Of a stretch of 64,000 nucleotides of DNA, positions 8,520 through 17,491 are shown piece by piece. Position 1 is the first letter of the stretch, and each line of letters opens with the position of its first letter. The translations under genes and the position numbers were made by a program. A model generated the notes under the pieces. It did no database searches. It was not told the DNA's origin and saw only the letters and a program-made list of their open reading frames with translations. Source of the stretch: Flammeovirga yaeyamensis (GTDB taxonomy: Bacteria > Bacteroidota > Bacteroidia > Cytophagales > Flammeovirgaceae); contig NZ_CP076132.1 of NCBI RefSeq assembly GCF_018736045.1, forward strand, positions 4,077,501 to 4,141,500, in the 5' to 3' direction.

Positions 8520-11500
8520 CTATCTTTTGATAATTCGCTTAATAAATTGCTGATTACCCACTTGTCCTTTCACTATATAAACTCCCGAAGGTAACTTCGA
8601 TCCGTCCAACTTCAATTGATTGTTTCCTTCATCAATGACTTGTTGCATCTCTGAAATTAAACCTCCTTGAAGATTGAATAATTGTAGACTTAACTGACCT
8701 GATTCTTCTGTACTGAAACGAAGGGTAGTTAAATCATTAAATGGATTTGGATAAGTAGACACCTCAAGTAATTTTTCCTCTAAAGATTGATCAGCAATCA
8801 ACTGTCTAGTTCCACTAGGAGCTAACACATCGTTCATCGCAACCAAAAGACTCTTTGATGCATCTTGAGTATCAAAAGTGAGCTCCCAGATAATTGTTCC
8901 TTGTAAACCATTATCTATTGAGTAAGCTACTTTAGCCGCTGCCCCTTTAGGTGTTTCGAAATAGATTTCTCTTCCGTCTAATCCAACATATCCGTTCAAT
9001 CCGTTGGCATCGTTTGGATCATAAGAAGTATCCGCGTTTGGATATAAATCTAAGATTTCATCATAACCTATGAAGTAGAATCCATTCGCTCCCTGTCCTG
9101 TTTCTGCTTTGGTTCTTGACAAATCATATCCGTAGAAAGGTACACCAATCGCTAGCTTATTCTTATCTACACCATGACCAGATCCCTGCCAAGTAGACCA
9201 TGTACCTGACCAATAACGAAGAGATGTTTCTACTGAATAGATCGGGTTAGCATCAGATGCTTTGGTATATTTACTGTTGTCTACATCGTAAAGAGAAGAG
9301 TGAGGTCCGATAGGTGAATCGTTCCATGATCCTGTGAAATCATAGGTCATCAACCCTAACCAATCCAAGTAAGCTACTAGATCTGCATCGTAGTTATTGC
9401 CATACCAAGGAGTCGCAAAAACAGCACTTGATAACATCATAGATGGACGTTTCGCTCTGATCATTTTCGCTAGTAAAGTAAGACCGTATGATGCAGGATG
9501 TGCACCTTGCTCTACTTCACCACCCCACTGATCAGTACCTCTAGTACGACCACCTTGCTCCGCTGTTCCTGAAATTGCGGGGTCAGCCCACCAGCATTCT
9601 AAATCCAAATCAATACCGTCTAAGTTGTACTTATCTACAAAGGCAATCAATTTATCTGCAGTAGCATCGATGACAGCTGGATTGTCTCTATACTGTTCCA
9701 TTACATGCAAGAAACCGAAATCTTCCGCTCCACCTAAAGCGATGGATACTGTGGCACCTTGGCTGTGTGCTTTTGGTACGATGATCGGCAATAAAGAATC
9801 CAATACATGCAATGACTCATCGCTAAACTCTCCATTGGTGAAAGACGGAGAATTATATCCTGCTGGGTTATTTTGGTAGAAGGTTAAGAAAGCAACATTT
9901 ACATGAGTTACTTTAGTGTAATCCAAATCGCCAGGACTTCCTTTCCAAGTAGGAACATAACCAATAATTCTTTGAGATCCCGATGGAGCTGGAGCAAATG
10001 GACCTGTCAGATTAATGGTACCGTCTGGGTTCACATCACTTACTGATGATTGAGTAAACTGTACCACTTTAGTAGCTGTGGTTACGTTTCCTTGTGCATC
10101 CGTTGCTGTGGCAGTAATTGTGTAGCTTCCGAAAGATGTTGGAGTAAATGTTGTTTTATTTCCATTTACAGAAGTTCCATCTACATTTAAAACTACATCA
10201 GAAACTACCCCATTTTCGTCTTGGGCATCGACTTCAATATCAATTGTTGTGAGTGAAGTATACGTATCTCCTGCTGGATGTAAGAAGGCAACCGTAGGGA
10301 CAACATCACCTAAACCGCCATTACCACAAACTTCACCTGTATCTTCCCAAGGATCACCATTACCTGGCTCATCACCCTGAGTCCACCATTTCGCTCTATA
10401 GATTTTTCCATTATGCACCACCTGATTACCTCCAGTATAAACTGCCGTTGATTCCCAAACTGGATGAGGACAATCTACTACATCAGGTACCTCTGCTACA
10501 ATAAGTGTTGCAGATTGTGAAGCTGTTAAACCATCATTATCGGTTACTGTTACCTCTACAACATAAGAACCGTAAGCGGTTACCTCATAAGTTCCTTCTG
10601 CTACTTCAGTACCGTTTACAGTATATACTGTTGAAGCAATTGTTCCATCCTCATCATTTGATGTTGATGATAAAGTGAAAGAATAAGGAAGCATTGTTTG
10701 CACTGTCTCTGTGCCTGGAGAGGTTAAGGTAACCGTTGGTGCAATTGGCTGTACTTCAGATAAAGTGATATTGACAGTAGTTGAACTCGTCAAACCTGTA
10801 TCATCTGTAGCCGTTGCAACGATTTCATAATCGCCATAAGTTTCTGCACTATATGTTGCTTCTGAAACTACAGTACCGTTTACAGTAACTGCCACAGAAG
10901 CGACTGTTCCGTCTTCGTCTGCACTATTTGTAGATAGGTCAAAGACATATGGTAATGTATTTTGCATGATCGTTCCTGATGCCAAAGTAGCGAACGATAC
11001 TGTTGGAGCAATTGGACCAACTTCACACGGTCCTAATGATTTCCACCAATGTTCTGCGGTTCCCGGAACTACATTATACAAGTTGTTTACTTGCGCCTCG
11101 TAAAGCACACCTTCATGACTTACGACATCACCTGAGTTGTAAATTGCAGGATAAGCAGCATATTCTGGAGCATCACAATTTCCAGTTCCTCCTCCTGTAT
11201 CAACATCTTCTTCTATGGTAATCGTAGATGAAGCAGTTGCTGTTTCACCATCATTATCAGTTACTGTCACATTAATAGTAAACTGACCAAATGCTGATGG
11301 AGTCCATGAAGCCGGTGACGCTGTAAAAGATTGTCCATCTACAGCAATAGCAATAGATTCAATCGTTCCATCTGTATCTTGAGCATCAACAATAATTTCT
11401 ATAGCTTCCAAAGTAGCTACTGTTAAAGTAGATGCATCCACCGGAGATGTAATAGTAACCGTTGGTGCTTGATTAGAAACGTTTGTGTCGTTAATTACGA

Positions 11501-13292
11501 TCGATGCAGTTTTAGTAGTCGCCTTTCCAAGATCGTCTGTTGCTTTTACAACAATGGCTTGCTCTCCGAATGAGGAAGGAGTGAAAGTTACTTCATAGGT
11601 GTCGGCATTAACTGTTGGAGTAACCGCACTCCCATTAACAGTTACTTCTACTGAAGCTACAGCAACGTCGTCTGTTGCGGTGAATGTGAATGTAACATCC
11701 TCTAAAGTTGGAGTATCAATAGTTGCCGGAGCAGTAATTGTTACTACAGGTGCAGGGTTGATTGGACCTGATCCTTCTGCAAAAACTTTATTTACAACAT
11801 GAGCCAATTCAGGTACTGTTGTCGGACATAATGGATAAGTACCCACTTTTCCATTTTCTGTACCTACATTCCAATCAGTAAATACCTGCCAGATAATTAC
11901 ACCTCCGATATCATTATCATTTATATATTCCGATTTTAGAGTAATTGATTGTTCGTCATCATAAGAAGTGAAATAATTATTTCCTCCTGCTGATTTCGTT
12001 AAGTAAGGAACTTTCGCATTATCGTCCCAATGCTTTGTCCAACCTCCAGAAGCAATTGCCTCTTTGATTTGGAAATAGTAAGGAGAACCTTCCGTTGCTC
12101 CCCAGTTATTTAAATCTGCAGCAGAAGATACTGGACCGTCCACAGAGAAAGTCACGTCTTTTTTGATGGTTGGAGCGTTAACACCTGCAGGTCCATCTGT
12201 TACCACACCACGACCATAAAAGGCCATACCCATACATATTTTCTGAGAATTGATTCCTAAAGAATCACTCATGTAAGAGAACGTTGTATGCCATGAGAAA
12301 TCTCCCCACTCTTCTCCTGGGTAAGGATATAAAGGCGAGTTATGGCCTGCAATACTTGACCATCCACCATGAAAATCATACGACATCATGTTGTAATAAT
12401 CCATGACCTTGTCTAACTCTGTCCATTCTAAGTTTTTCAATTTAGTTGGAGCTGCAGAGAAAGCTGCTGTAATCAAACGGTCTGGTCCGATGGCTGCTCT
12501 AATGTCTTGCATCAAAAGAGTGAAATTATGGTAATCGTCTTCCGTTCCCGTAAAATTCATCCCTGCAAATGGACCTGGGTATTCCCAATCGATATCAATT
12601 CCATCAAATCCATATTCTTCCACAAGAGTAACACAGTCTTGGATGAATCTTGCTTTCTTTACGGGATCTGCTGCCATTTCAGGAAAATGCTTACACATCG
12701 ACCATCCACCGATAGATGCCATTACTTTCACACCATATTGATGTGCAATTTTAATCATACCCGGAGATGGATATTCTGTTAAAGGCCATTCGCCTTGCTC
12801 ACCTGTTGCTGTTCTAATCCAGCCGTTGTAAGCTCCACTTGGTTTTGGTTCATAACCTAGTTCATAAAGAACGTCGTCCCATCCCCAAAATTCTTGAGGA
12901 AAACCTAAAACCATTGCTTGATCATGAGAAGAGTACTTGTCGGGATGAAGCATTTCTCCCGGTTGTTGGATAGTACCCTCTTGATAGATCTGTTTGTTTC
13001 TCAAATCTCCACTATGAAGAGAACCATCGACTGCCACTCCAAAAAAGGAGAAGTTTAAGATAGTGTACTGAGAATAGTCGATGTTGTAGTGGTTGAGAGA
13101 ACCTTTTGGAATGTTGAAATCCTGACCTTTCCAAGCGTCCCAGTTAGGGACATAACCGATGACTTGTTTTCCGTGGTCTTTTGTCGCATAAGGAGCGCCC
13201 GAGTCAATCTGACCCATAGCTCCGCTAAATGGCATCATCGTCATGAGCCATGCAGAAAGTCCAATGAGGAACTTCTTGTAGATGTTGTTCAT
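8520..13292 (-). CDS. chiA: Large secreted chitinase with two GH18 domains, type IX secretion substrate
   Basis: A 1590-residue extracellular enzyme expected to cut chitin. Order: signal peptide (1-27); first GH18 domain (about 43-500) with DGIDIDWE giving catalytic Glu237; two Ig-like domains (about 515-695); a CBM5/12-like chitin-binding module (706-756, Cys706 and Cys756 at its ends); two Ig-like domains (762-935); a second CBM5/12-like module (941-989); an Ig-like domain (997-1082); second GH18 (about 1107-1490) with DGIDLDLE giving Glu1232; and a type A sorting domain (1511-1590) opening with STYPNPFND and ending in KRIIKR. Both catalytic DxxDxDxE motifs are intact. Size and architecture match the T9SS-secreted ChiA of Flavobacterium johnsoniae, in which one GH18 domain acts as exo- and the other as endochitinase; that division is inferred here. 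Downstream lies a propeller-HTH regulator. Confidence 0.95.
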   Translation of the reverse strand: MNNIYKKFLIGLSAWLMTMMPFSGAMGQIDSGAPYATKDHGKQVIGYVPNWDAWKGQDFNIPKGSLNHYNIDYSQYTILNFSFFGVAVDGSLHSGDLRNKQIYQEGTIQQPGEMLHPDKYSSHDQAMVLGFPQEFWGWDDVLYELGYEPKPSGAYNGWIRTATGEQGEWPLTEYPSPGMIKIAHQYGVKVMASIGGWSMCKHFPEMAADPVKKARFIQDCVTLVEEYGFDGIDIDWEYPGPFAGMNFTGTEDDYHNFTLLMQDIRAAIGPDRLITAAFSAAPTKLKNLEWTELDKVMDYYNMMSYDFHGGWSSIAGHNSPLYPYPGEEWGDFSWHTTFSYMSDSLGINSQKICMGMAFYGRGVVTDGPAGVNAPTIKKDVTFSVDGPVSSAADLNNWGATEGSPYYFQIKEAIASGGWTKHWDDNAKVPYLTKSAGGNNYFTSYDDEQSITLKSEYINDNDIGGVIIWQVFTDWNVGTENGKVGTYPLCPTTVPELAHVVNKVFAEGSGPINPAPVVTITAPATIDTPTLEDVTFTFTATDDVAVASVEVTVNGSAVTPTVNADTYEVTFTPSSFGEQAIVVKATDDLGKATTKTASIVINDTNVSNQAPTVTITSPVDASTLTVATLEAIEIIVDAQDTDGTIESIAIAVDGQSFTASPASWTPSAFGQFTINVTVTDNDGETATASSTITIEEDVDTGGGTGNCDAPEYAAYPAIYNSGDVVSHEGVLYEAQVNNLYNVVPGTAEHWWKSLGPCEVGPIAPTVSFATLASGTIMQNTLPYVFDLSTNSADEDGTVASVAVTVNGTVVSEATYSAETYGDYEIVATATDDTGLTSSTTVNITLSEVQPIAPTVTLTSPGTETVQTMLPYSFTLSSTSNDEDGTIASTVYTVNGTEVAEGTYEVTAYGSYVVEVTVTDNDGLTASQSATLIVAEVPDVVDCPHPVWESTAVYTGGNQVVHNGKIYRAKWWTQGDEPGNGDPWEDTGEVCGNGGLGDVVPTVAFLHPAGDTYTSLTTIDIEVDAQDENGVVSDVVLNVDGTSVNGNKTTFTPTSFGSYTITATATDAQGNVTTATKVVQFTQSSVSDVNPDGTINLTGPFAPAPSGSQRIIGYVPTWKGSPGDLDYTKVTHVNVAFLTFYQNNPAGYNSPSFTNGEFSDESLHVLDSLLPIIVPKAHSQGATVSIALGGAEDFGFLHVMEQYRDNPAVIDATADKLIAFVDKYNLDGIDLDLECWWADPAISGTAEQGGRTRGTDQWGGEVEQGAHPASYGLTLLAKMIRAKRPSMMLSSAVFATPWYGNNYDADLVAYLDWLGLMTYDFTGSWNDSPIGPHSSLYDVDNSKYTKASDANPIYSVETSLRYWSGTWSTWQGSGHGVDKNKLAIGVPFYGYDLSRTKAETGQGANGFYFIGYDEILDLYPNADTSYDPNDANGLNGYVGLDGREIYFETPKGAAAKVAYSIDNGLQGTIIWELTFDTQDASKSLLVAMNDVLAPSGTRQLIADQSLEEKLLEVSTYPNPFNDLTTLRFSTEESGQLSLQLFNLQGGLISEMQQVIDEGNNQLKLDGSKLPSGVYIVKGQVGNQQFIKRIIKR

Positions 13293-13380
13293 CTTTTTGA
13301 TAGTTAGATTGTAAATAAAAGAATAGTAGCTGATTATAAGTTTGGATATTACTGAAGTTAAACTTGTTGCTACCTGATGA

Positions 13381-13388
13381 CAAACCTA
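13381..13388 (-). promoter_or_regulatory. Candidate -7 box for the chitinase gene
   Basis: On the minus strand this reads TAGGTTTG, matching the Bacteroidota TAnnTTTG box, 88 bases before the chitinase ATG. There is no TTTG at the expected -33 spacing (one occurs 14 bases away), so support is partial. Confidence 0.4.
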
Positions 13389-13433
13389 TTTAGAATCTTC
13401 ATCAAAATAAAAAGTGTACAACATACAATTAGA

Positions 13434-13548
13434 GATACAACATCAAATTGAGTAGATACAAAAAAGGGTACAAAAAGTATGTACCTTGGGGGTACACACC
13501 TTCCATACCACTATATTTTTCGGACATTTTGAGGATACAACCTCAAAT
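13434..13548. repeat. Direct repeat pair in the chitinase upstream region
   Basis: GATACAACATCAAAT (13434-13448) and GATACAACCTCAAAT (13534-13548) match at 14 of 15 positions and are spaced exactly 100 bases apart. Both lie upstream of the chitinase start, beyond the candidate promoter, and could be regulator sites or a small duplication. Confidence 0.5.
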
Positions 13549-13554
13549 GATTTT

Positions 13555-15993
13555 TTAATTTTTAGAGTTATTGATCACAAACTTTCTTCCTGCCCATGTT
13601 GTTCCCATCATGCCTACAAGTACCACAGAAATAGAACTTAAAGGCATCAATATCGCAGCAATTAATGGAGATAAATTTCCTTGAACTGCAAAACTTAACC
13701 CAATAATGTTATAAAAGAATGAGATGACGAATCCAACATACACCATTCGAACTGCAGCTTTAGAGAAACGAAGGTATTTGTTTAGGTCTTTCACTCTATT
13801 GGCAGCTAAAATACCATCACAAGCAGGGGAGAATTGATGAGCATCTTCCGCTACAGCAATACCCACATCAGATTGTTTCAAAGCACCTGCATCATTTAGA
13901 CCATCACCAATCATCAATACTGTTTTTTTATTGGATTGATGGGATTGAATATCATCCATCTTATCTTTTGGCGATTGATCAAATTTCATTTCGGTATTTT
14001 CGGGAAAGATCTTTTGCAACCTTTCTCTCTCCGATGAGTTATCACCTGACAACAATGAAATACCATAGCCCTTCCCTACTAAATAATGTAATAGTTTATC
14101 AATGCCTTTTCTTAATGATTGTGCTAAGGTAAATCGACCAATCACTTCATCATTTATTTGAACATAGGAAACTGTTTGGAATGTTTTCTTACCAAACCCC
14201 TCAGCAGAAACAAAAGCTGCTTTACCCATTTTCATAGGTACACCCTCTACGATTCCCTCAATTCCGTTTCCTTCGACCTCTTTAAAATCAGTTACTGATA
14301 ATTTTTGATCGAATGATTTCATATCGTCTGCAATTCTGCTTGACACCGGGTGAGTCGACTGAGAAGTCAGGGCATAAACCATAGCTTTTTGATGACCGGA
14401 AAGTGCATCCCCTTCAAAATTAATTCCTTGCTCTTTAGCCGAAGTAATCGTGCCTGTTTTATCAAATACTAAGTGATTAACACTGGCCATTTTTTCTACT
14501 GCACGAACATCTCTCACATAAAGACCGAAACGAGCCATTATTCTCATCGCATTACCTAATGCAAAAGGAGCATTTAAGGCCAATGCACATGGACAAGCAA
14601 TAATCAACACCGCTGTAAAGGTATTCACCGCATGAGTGGGTCCATCCACATTCCACCAATACACACCAGCAATAGATGCGACTAATAGAATAACTAAAGT
14701 GAACCACTTACTAATTACATTGGTCTTGGATTGTAAGAAATCCGCTGTATTTTCTTCCGTAAACGTTTGTTCGTTCCAAAGTCTCGTTAAATACGACTGT
14801 GATACTTCTTTAGTTACTTCTACTTGAATGACACCTGCAGTCTGCTTCCCTCCTGCATATAATAAATCACCCGATTTCTTTCCCACAGGTTTAGATTCAC
14901 CCGTCACGAAACTGTAATCTATTTGTGCATCTCCTCTTTTTAAGATGGCATCAGCGGGTATTAATTCGCCGTTTCTGATTTCCAACGTATCGTTGATCTC
15001 CAGCTTACTTAATGGAATATTTTCTTTCTCTCCTTTAACAATTCTAGTGACTGCTATAGGAAAATATGATTTATAATCACGTTCAAAGGAGATATTATCA
15101 AATGTCTTTTGTTGGAACCACTTACCAATTAAAAGTAGGAAGATCAAGGCGCCTAAAGAATCTAAGTAACCTGCTCCTGTTTCCATCAAAATTTCAAAAG
15201 CACTTCTTAAGAATAAGGCAAAAATACCTAGTGAGATAGGGACATCAATATTTACCCCTTTGTGTTTGATAGCTTGCCAAGCGGATGTCAGATAATCCTT
15301 GGCCCCATAGAAAAATACAGGCAAACTTAGAATCAGATTAAGGTAACCGAATAGATCAATAAAATCCTTATCCTCTACGGTAATTCCTAAATACTCTGGG
15401 AAACTAAGCATCATGATATTACCAAAGCAAAAACCAACTACACCTAACTTAATGTAAAATGATTTCTCCTGACTCCTTCTTTGTTTCTCTTTTTTGTTCT
15501 TTTCAAGGTCATCTAGGTTGATTAATGGTTCATAACCTAAATTAATCAACATCTCTACTAAAGATCTTAAGGTGATTTTATCTTCTTCAAAAGTGATATA
15601 GATTTCACGCTTCAAGAAATTGACCTTAGATTCTAATACGCCTCCGTGTAATTCAGGCAGTTTTTCCAAGAGCCAAATACATGATGAACAGTGTATTTGA
15701 GGAAGATAGAAAGACAGTTTTGCGATGTTTCCATCTGTAAAATCAATCAGTTTACTGCGGATAACATCATCGTCTAGGTAAGCTAATTTTTCTTTTTGAG
15801 AGCGTCCTTTTTGTTGTACTCCAGGTTGATTATTTAATCGATAATAATCGGATAGATTGTTCTCTTGTAATAAGTCATATACCATATGACAACCATTACA
15901 ACAAAACTTCTTTCCTTCATCATTTGTTATGATTTCATCGACACAGTCTTCCCCGCAGTGGTAACAAGTTTCTTTATGATTATTTGAGTGCAT
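13555..15993 (-). CDS. ccoI: Copper-type P1B ATPase, CcoI/FixI-like
   Basis: An 812-residue inner-membrane heavy-metal-translocating P-type ATPase. An N-terminal cysteine cluster (Cys10, 13, 17, 31, 32, 35) is the metal-binding region typical of CcoI/FixI. A heavy-metal-associated domain follows with HCSSC at 101-105. The core has TGES (364-367), the transmembrane metal site CPC (467-469), the phosphorylated Asp511 in DKTGT, an STHP motif and GDGLND. Such pumps deliver copper to cbb3-type cytochrome oxidase during assembly. In many Bacteroidota ccoI sits beside ccoS and ccoNOP, but no oxidase gene is in this window: the left neighbour is a chitinase and the right one a divergent transporter. 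A general copper exporter is the alternative, but the double cysteine N-terminus favours CcoI. Confidence 0.88.
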   Translation of the reverse strand: MHSNNHKETCYHCGEDCVDEIITNDEGKKFCCNGCHMVYDLLQENNLSDYYRLNNQPGVQQKGRSQKEKLAYLDDDVIRSKLIDFTDGNIAKLSFYLPQIHCSSCIWLLEKLPELHGGVLESKVNFLKREIYITFEEDKITLRSLVEMLINLGYEPLINLDDLEKNKKEKQRRSQEKSFYIKLGVVGFCFGNIMMLSFPEYLGITVEDKDFIDLFGYLNLILSLPVFFYGAKDYLTSAWQAIKHKGVNIDVPISLGIFALFLRSAFEILMETGAGYLDSLGALIFLLLIGKWFQQKTFDNISFERDYKSYFPIAVTRIVKGEKENIPLSKLEINDTLEIRNGELIPADAILKRGDAQIDYSFVTGESKPVGKKSGDLLYAGGKQTAGVIQVEVTKEVSQSYLTRLWNEQTFTEENTADFLQSKTNVISKWFTLVILLVASIAGVYWWNVDGPTHAVNTFTAVLIIACPCALALNAPFALGNAMRIMARFGLYVRDVRAVEKMASVNHLVFDKTGTITSAKEQGINFEGDALSGHQKAMVYALTSQSTHPVSSRIADDMKSFDQKLSVTDFKEVEGNGIEGIVEGVPMKMGKAAFVSAEGFGKKTFQTVSYVQINDEVIGRFTLAQSLRKGIDKLLHYLVGKGYGISLLSGDNSSERERLQKIFPENTEMKFDQSPKDKMDDIQSHQSNKKTVLMIGDGLNDAGALKQSDVGIAVAEDAHQFSPACDGILAANRVKDLNKYLRFSKAAVRMVYVGFVISFFYNIIGLSFAVQGNLSPLIAAILMPLSSISVVLVGMMGTTWAGRKFVINNSKN

Positions 15994-16091
15994 TCAGTTC
16001 ATATTCAAGTATGAATGGCAATTTACACCCTGAAATCATAAATAGTTATTGATAAATGTCAATGAAATAGAATAATTCACATTTTTTACAT

Positions 16092-16099
16092 TACTTTTG
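16092..16099 (+). promoter_or_regulatory. -7 promoter box of the DMT transporter gene
   Basis: TACTTTTG, an exact TAnnTTTG match, 32 bases before the ATG at 16132, which fits a short leader. No clear -33 element. Confidence 0.5.
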
Positions 16100-16131
16100 G
16101 TCAACCAATTTTTATATGGACAAATAATTAC

Positions 16132-17004
16132 ATGAAACTACATTTAGGCAAAGGTTCTCAACAAATGCTTTTATCTGCTTTCGTCATAACGAGTATGCAG
16201 GTAATTGTGAAAGTTATTAATCACATTCCTCCTCAAGAAATCGTATTTTTTAGAGCACTGATTGCATTCGTTATCAGTTACGTAACGCTAAAAAGACAAA
16301 ACGTAAATGTATGGGGTAACAACAAAGGATGGTTACTAACTCGTGGTTTTGTAGGTACTTTAGGTATGGTATTACTTTTTGCAAGTTATCAAAACCTTCC
16401 ATTAGCCACAGCAGTGGTCTTACAAAATCTAGCTCCTCTTTTTACTGCAGTATTAGCAGTGCTCTTCTTAAACAAAACGTTAAAACCTATTCAATACCTA
16501 TTCTTCATTTTATCTATTGTAGGTGTTGTGGTCATTAAAGGTTTCGACCCAGATGTTGATATGTTCTACCTTGTTGTTTCTGTACTAGGTGCACTTGCAG
16601 CTGCAGGAGCTTATACAGCGATAGGTAAATTAAAAGGCAAAGAACATCCGGTGGTCATCATATTTTACTTCCCATTCATCGCCGTTCCTTTAACGGGAGT
16701 TTGGTGCTATTTTACTGAATGGACCACTCCTGCGGGTTGGGATTGGGTGGCCTTATTAGCGATTGGTATCTTATCACAAATTAGTCAGATCCTTTTAACT
16801 AAAGCATATCAATCTGATGATGATACAGCAACAGTTGCTAGTATGAACTACAGTAGTGTAATTTATGGTGTTGCCTATGGTATCTTATTATTTGGCGAAT
16901 TCTTCTCATGGCAAGTACTTATGGGAATGCTATTAGTGGTTGCTGGTTCTATTTTGAATTTGATTTATACGAATAGAAAGGCGGTTACGGAGACGAAAGC
17001 GTAG
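16132..17004 (+). CDS. EamA/DMT-family transporter
   Basis: A 290-residue integral membrane protein with ten predicted helices forming two EamA repeats (about 10-135 and 150-280), the normal layout of the drug/metabolite transporter superfamily. The first repeat contains PPQEIVFFRALIAF and the second ends FGEFFSWQVLMGMLLVVAG, both typical of S-adenosylmethionine or amino-acid exporter-like members. The substrate cannot be told from sequence. It is divergent from the copper ATPase gene and stands alone. No hairpin terminator follows; instead a repeat-rich non-coding stretch begins six bases past the stop. Confidence 0.85.
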   Translation: MKLHLGKGSQQMLLSAFVITSMQVIVKVINHIPPQEIVFFRALIAFVISYVTLKRQNVNVWGNNKGWLLTRGFVGTLGMVLLFASYQNLPLATAVVLQNLAPLFTAVLAVLFLNKTLKPIQYLFFILSIVGVVVIKGFDPDVDMFYLVVSVLGALAAAGAYTAIGKLKGKEHPVVIIFYFPFIAVPLTGVWCYFTEWTTPAGWDWVALLAIGILSQISQILLTKAYQSDDDTATVASMNYSSVIYGVAYGILLFGEFFSWQVLMGMLLVVAGSILNLIYTNRKAVTETKA

Positions 17005-17010
17005 ATTATT

Positions 17011-17045
17011 AGGTAGCAGGTAGCAGGTAGCAGGTAGCAGGTAGC
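17011..17045. repeat. Five perfect tandem copies of a 7-mer
   Basis: AGGTAGC is repeated five times without error, starting 6 bases after the DMT transporter stop codon. No frame is maintained. It is a microsatellite-like array likely to vary in copy number. Confidence 0.9.
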
Positions 17046-17434
17046 AAAATTGACACTCGTTTTTAATTAGGAATTAGGAGATAGGAATTAGGAGTTTCTA
17101 ATCTAACGCTCGGTTTTAAGTAATAACTAATAGGGAATAAGTAGAGTTTTTTTTAAAGTGGAGTATCAAAGGCCCATTGATTTATTGCTGGAGATGATTA
17201 TAAAGTAAGAGGTAAAAGGTAAGGTGATAAAATAAATGCTTTAATATACACCTCTACAATTATTACGAGGTGGTGCAACCCCTCGTAAATAAGATAAAGT
17301 ATCTAAAACATTGATATTCATTTCGAATAAGGAATATCATTCACCTCTCTTACACAAGGAGGGGTGCAACCCCTCTGAATATGCCAGAGACGAAACATAA
17401 TATAACCTCTCCTCTACAAGGGTATATAAAACAC
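17046..17434. other. Non-coding stretch between the transporter and ftsZ
   Basis: With the 7-mer array this makes nearly 490 bases without a gene. It contains an imperfect direct repeat of GGAATTAGGAG (17070-17080 and 17084-17094), runs of purine-rich simple sequence, and the two palindromes listed separately. No reading frame or promoter is convincing. Confidence 0.6.
17263..17375. repeat. Two related palindromes with a GGTGCAACCCCTC core
   Basis: The first (17263-17288) pairs TTACGAGG with CCTCGTAA. The second (17359-17375) pairs GAGGGG with CCCCTC around a TGCAA loop. Both share the 13-mer GGTGCAACCCCTC and lie 96 bases apart. Palindromes of this kind are known in many Bacteroidota as dispersed REP-like elements, sometimes mobilised by IS200-like RAYT transposases; no transposase gene is present here. 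Confidence 0.6.
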
Positions 17435-17470
17435 AAAAAAGGTCGAAGACTTAAATCTTCGACCTTTTTT
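17435..17470 (-). terminator. Strong terminator of ftsZ
   Basis: A near-perfect 14-15-bp stem (AAAAAGGTCGAAGA with TCTTCGACCTTTTT, loop CTTAAA) flanked by A and T runs, so it can act on both strands. It is 21 bases past the ftsZ stop. Confidence 0.9.
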
Positions 17471-17491
17471 AATTTATAAAACTATAGTGTT

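Noticed and set aside
9625-9879. Open frames antisense to the chitinase (also 11003-11221, 11599-11802, 12507-12782)
   Set aside because: No start signals or family features; they mirror the codon pattern of the large gene.
13490-13506. TGTACC/GGTACA hairpin as terminator of the copper ATPase gene
   Set aside because: Stem of only six pairs with alternative pairings; it could equally be part of the chitinase upstream region.
17011-17045. CRISPR array
   Set aside because: Seven-base units without spacers and no cas genes; a simple tandem repeat.
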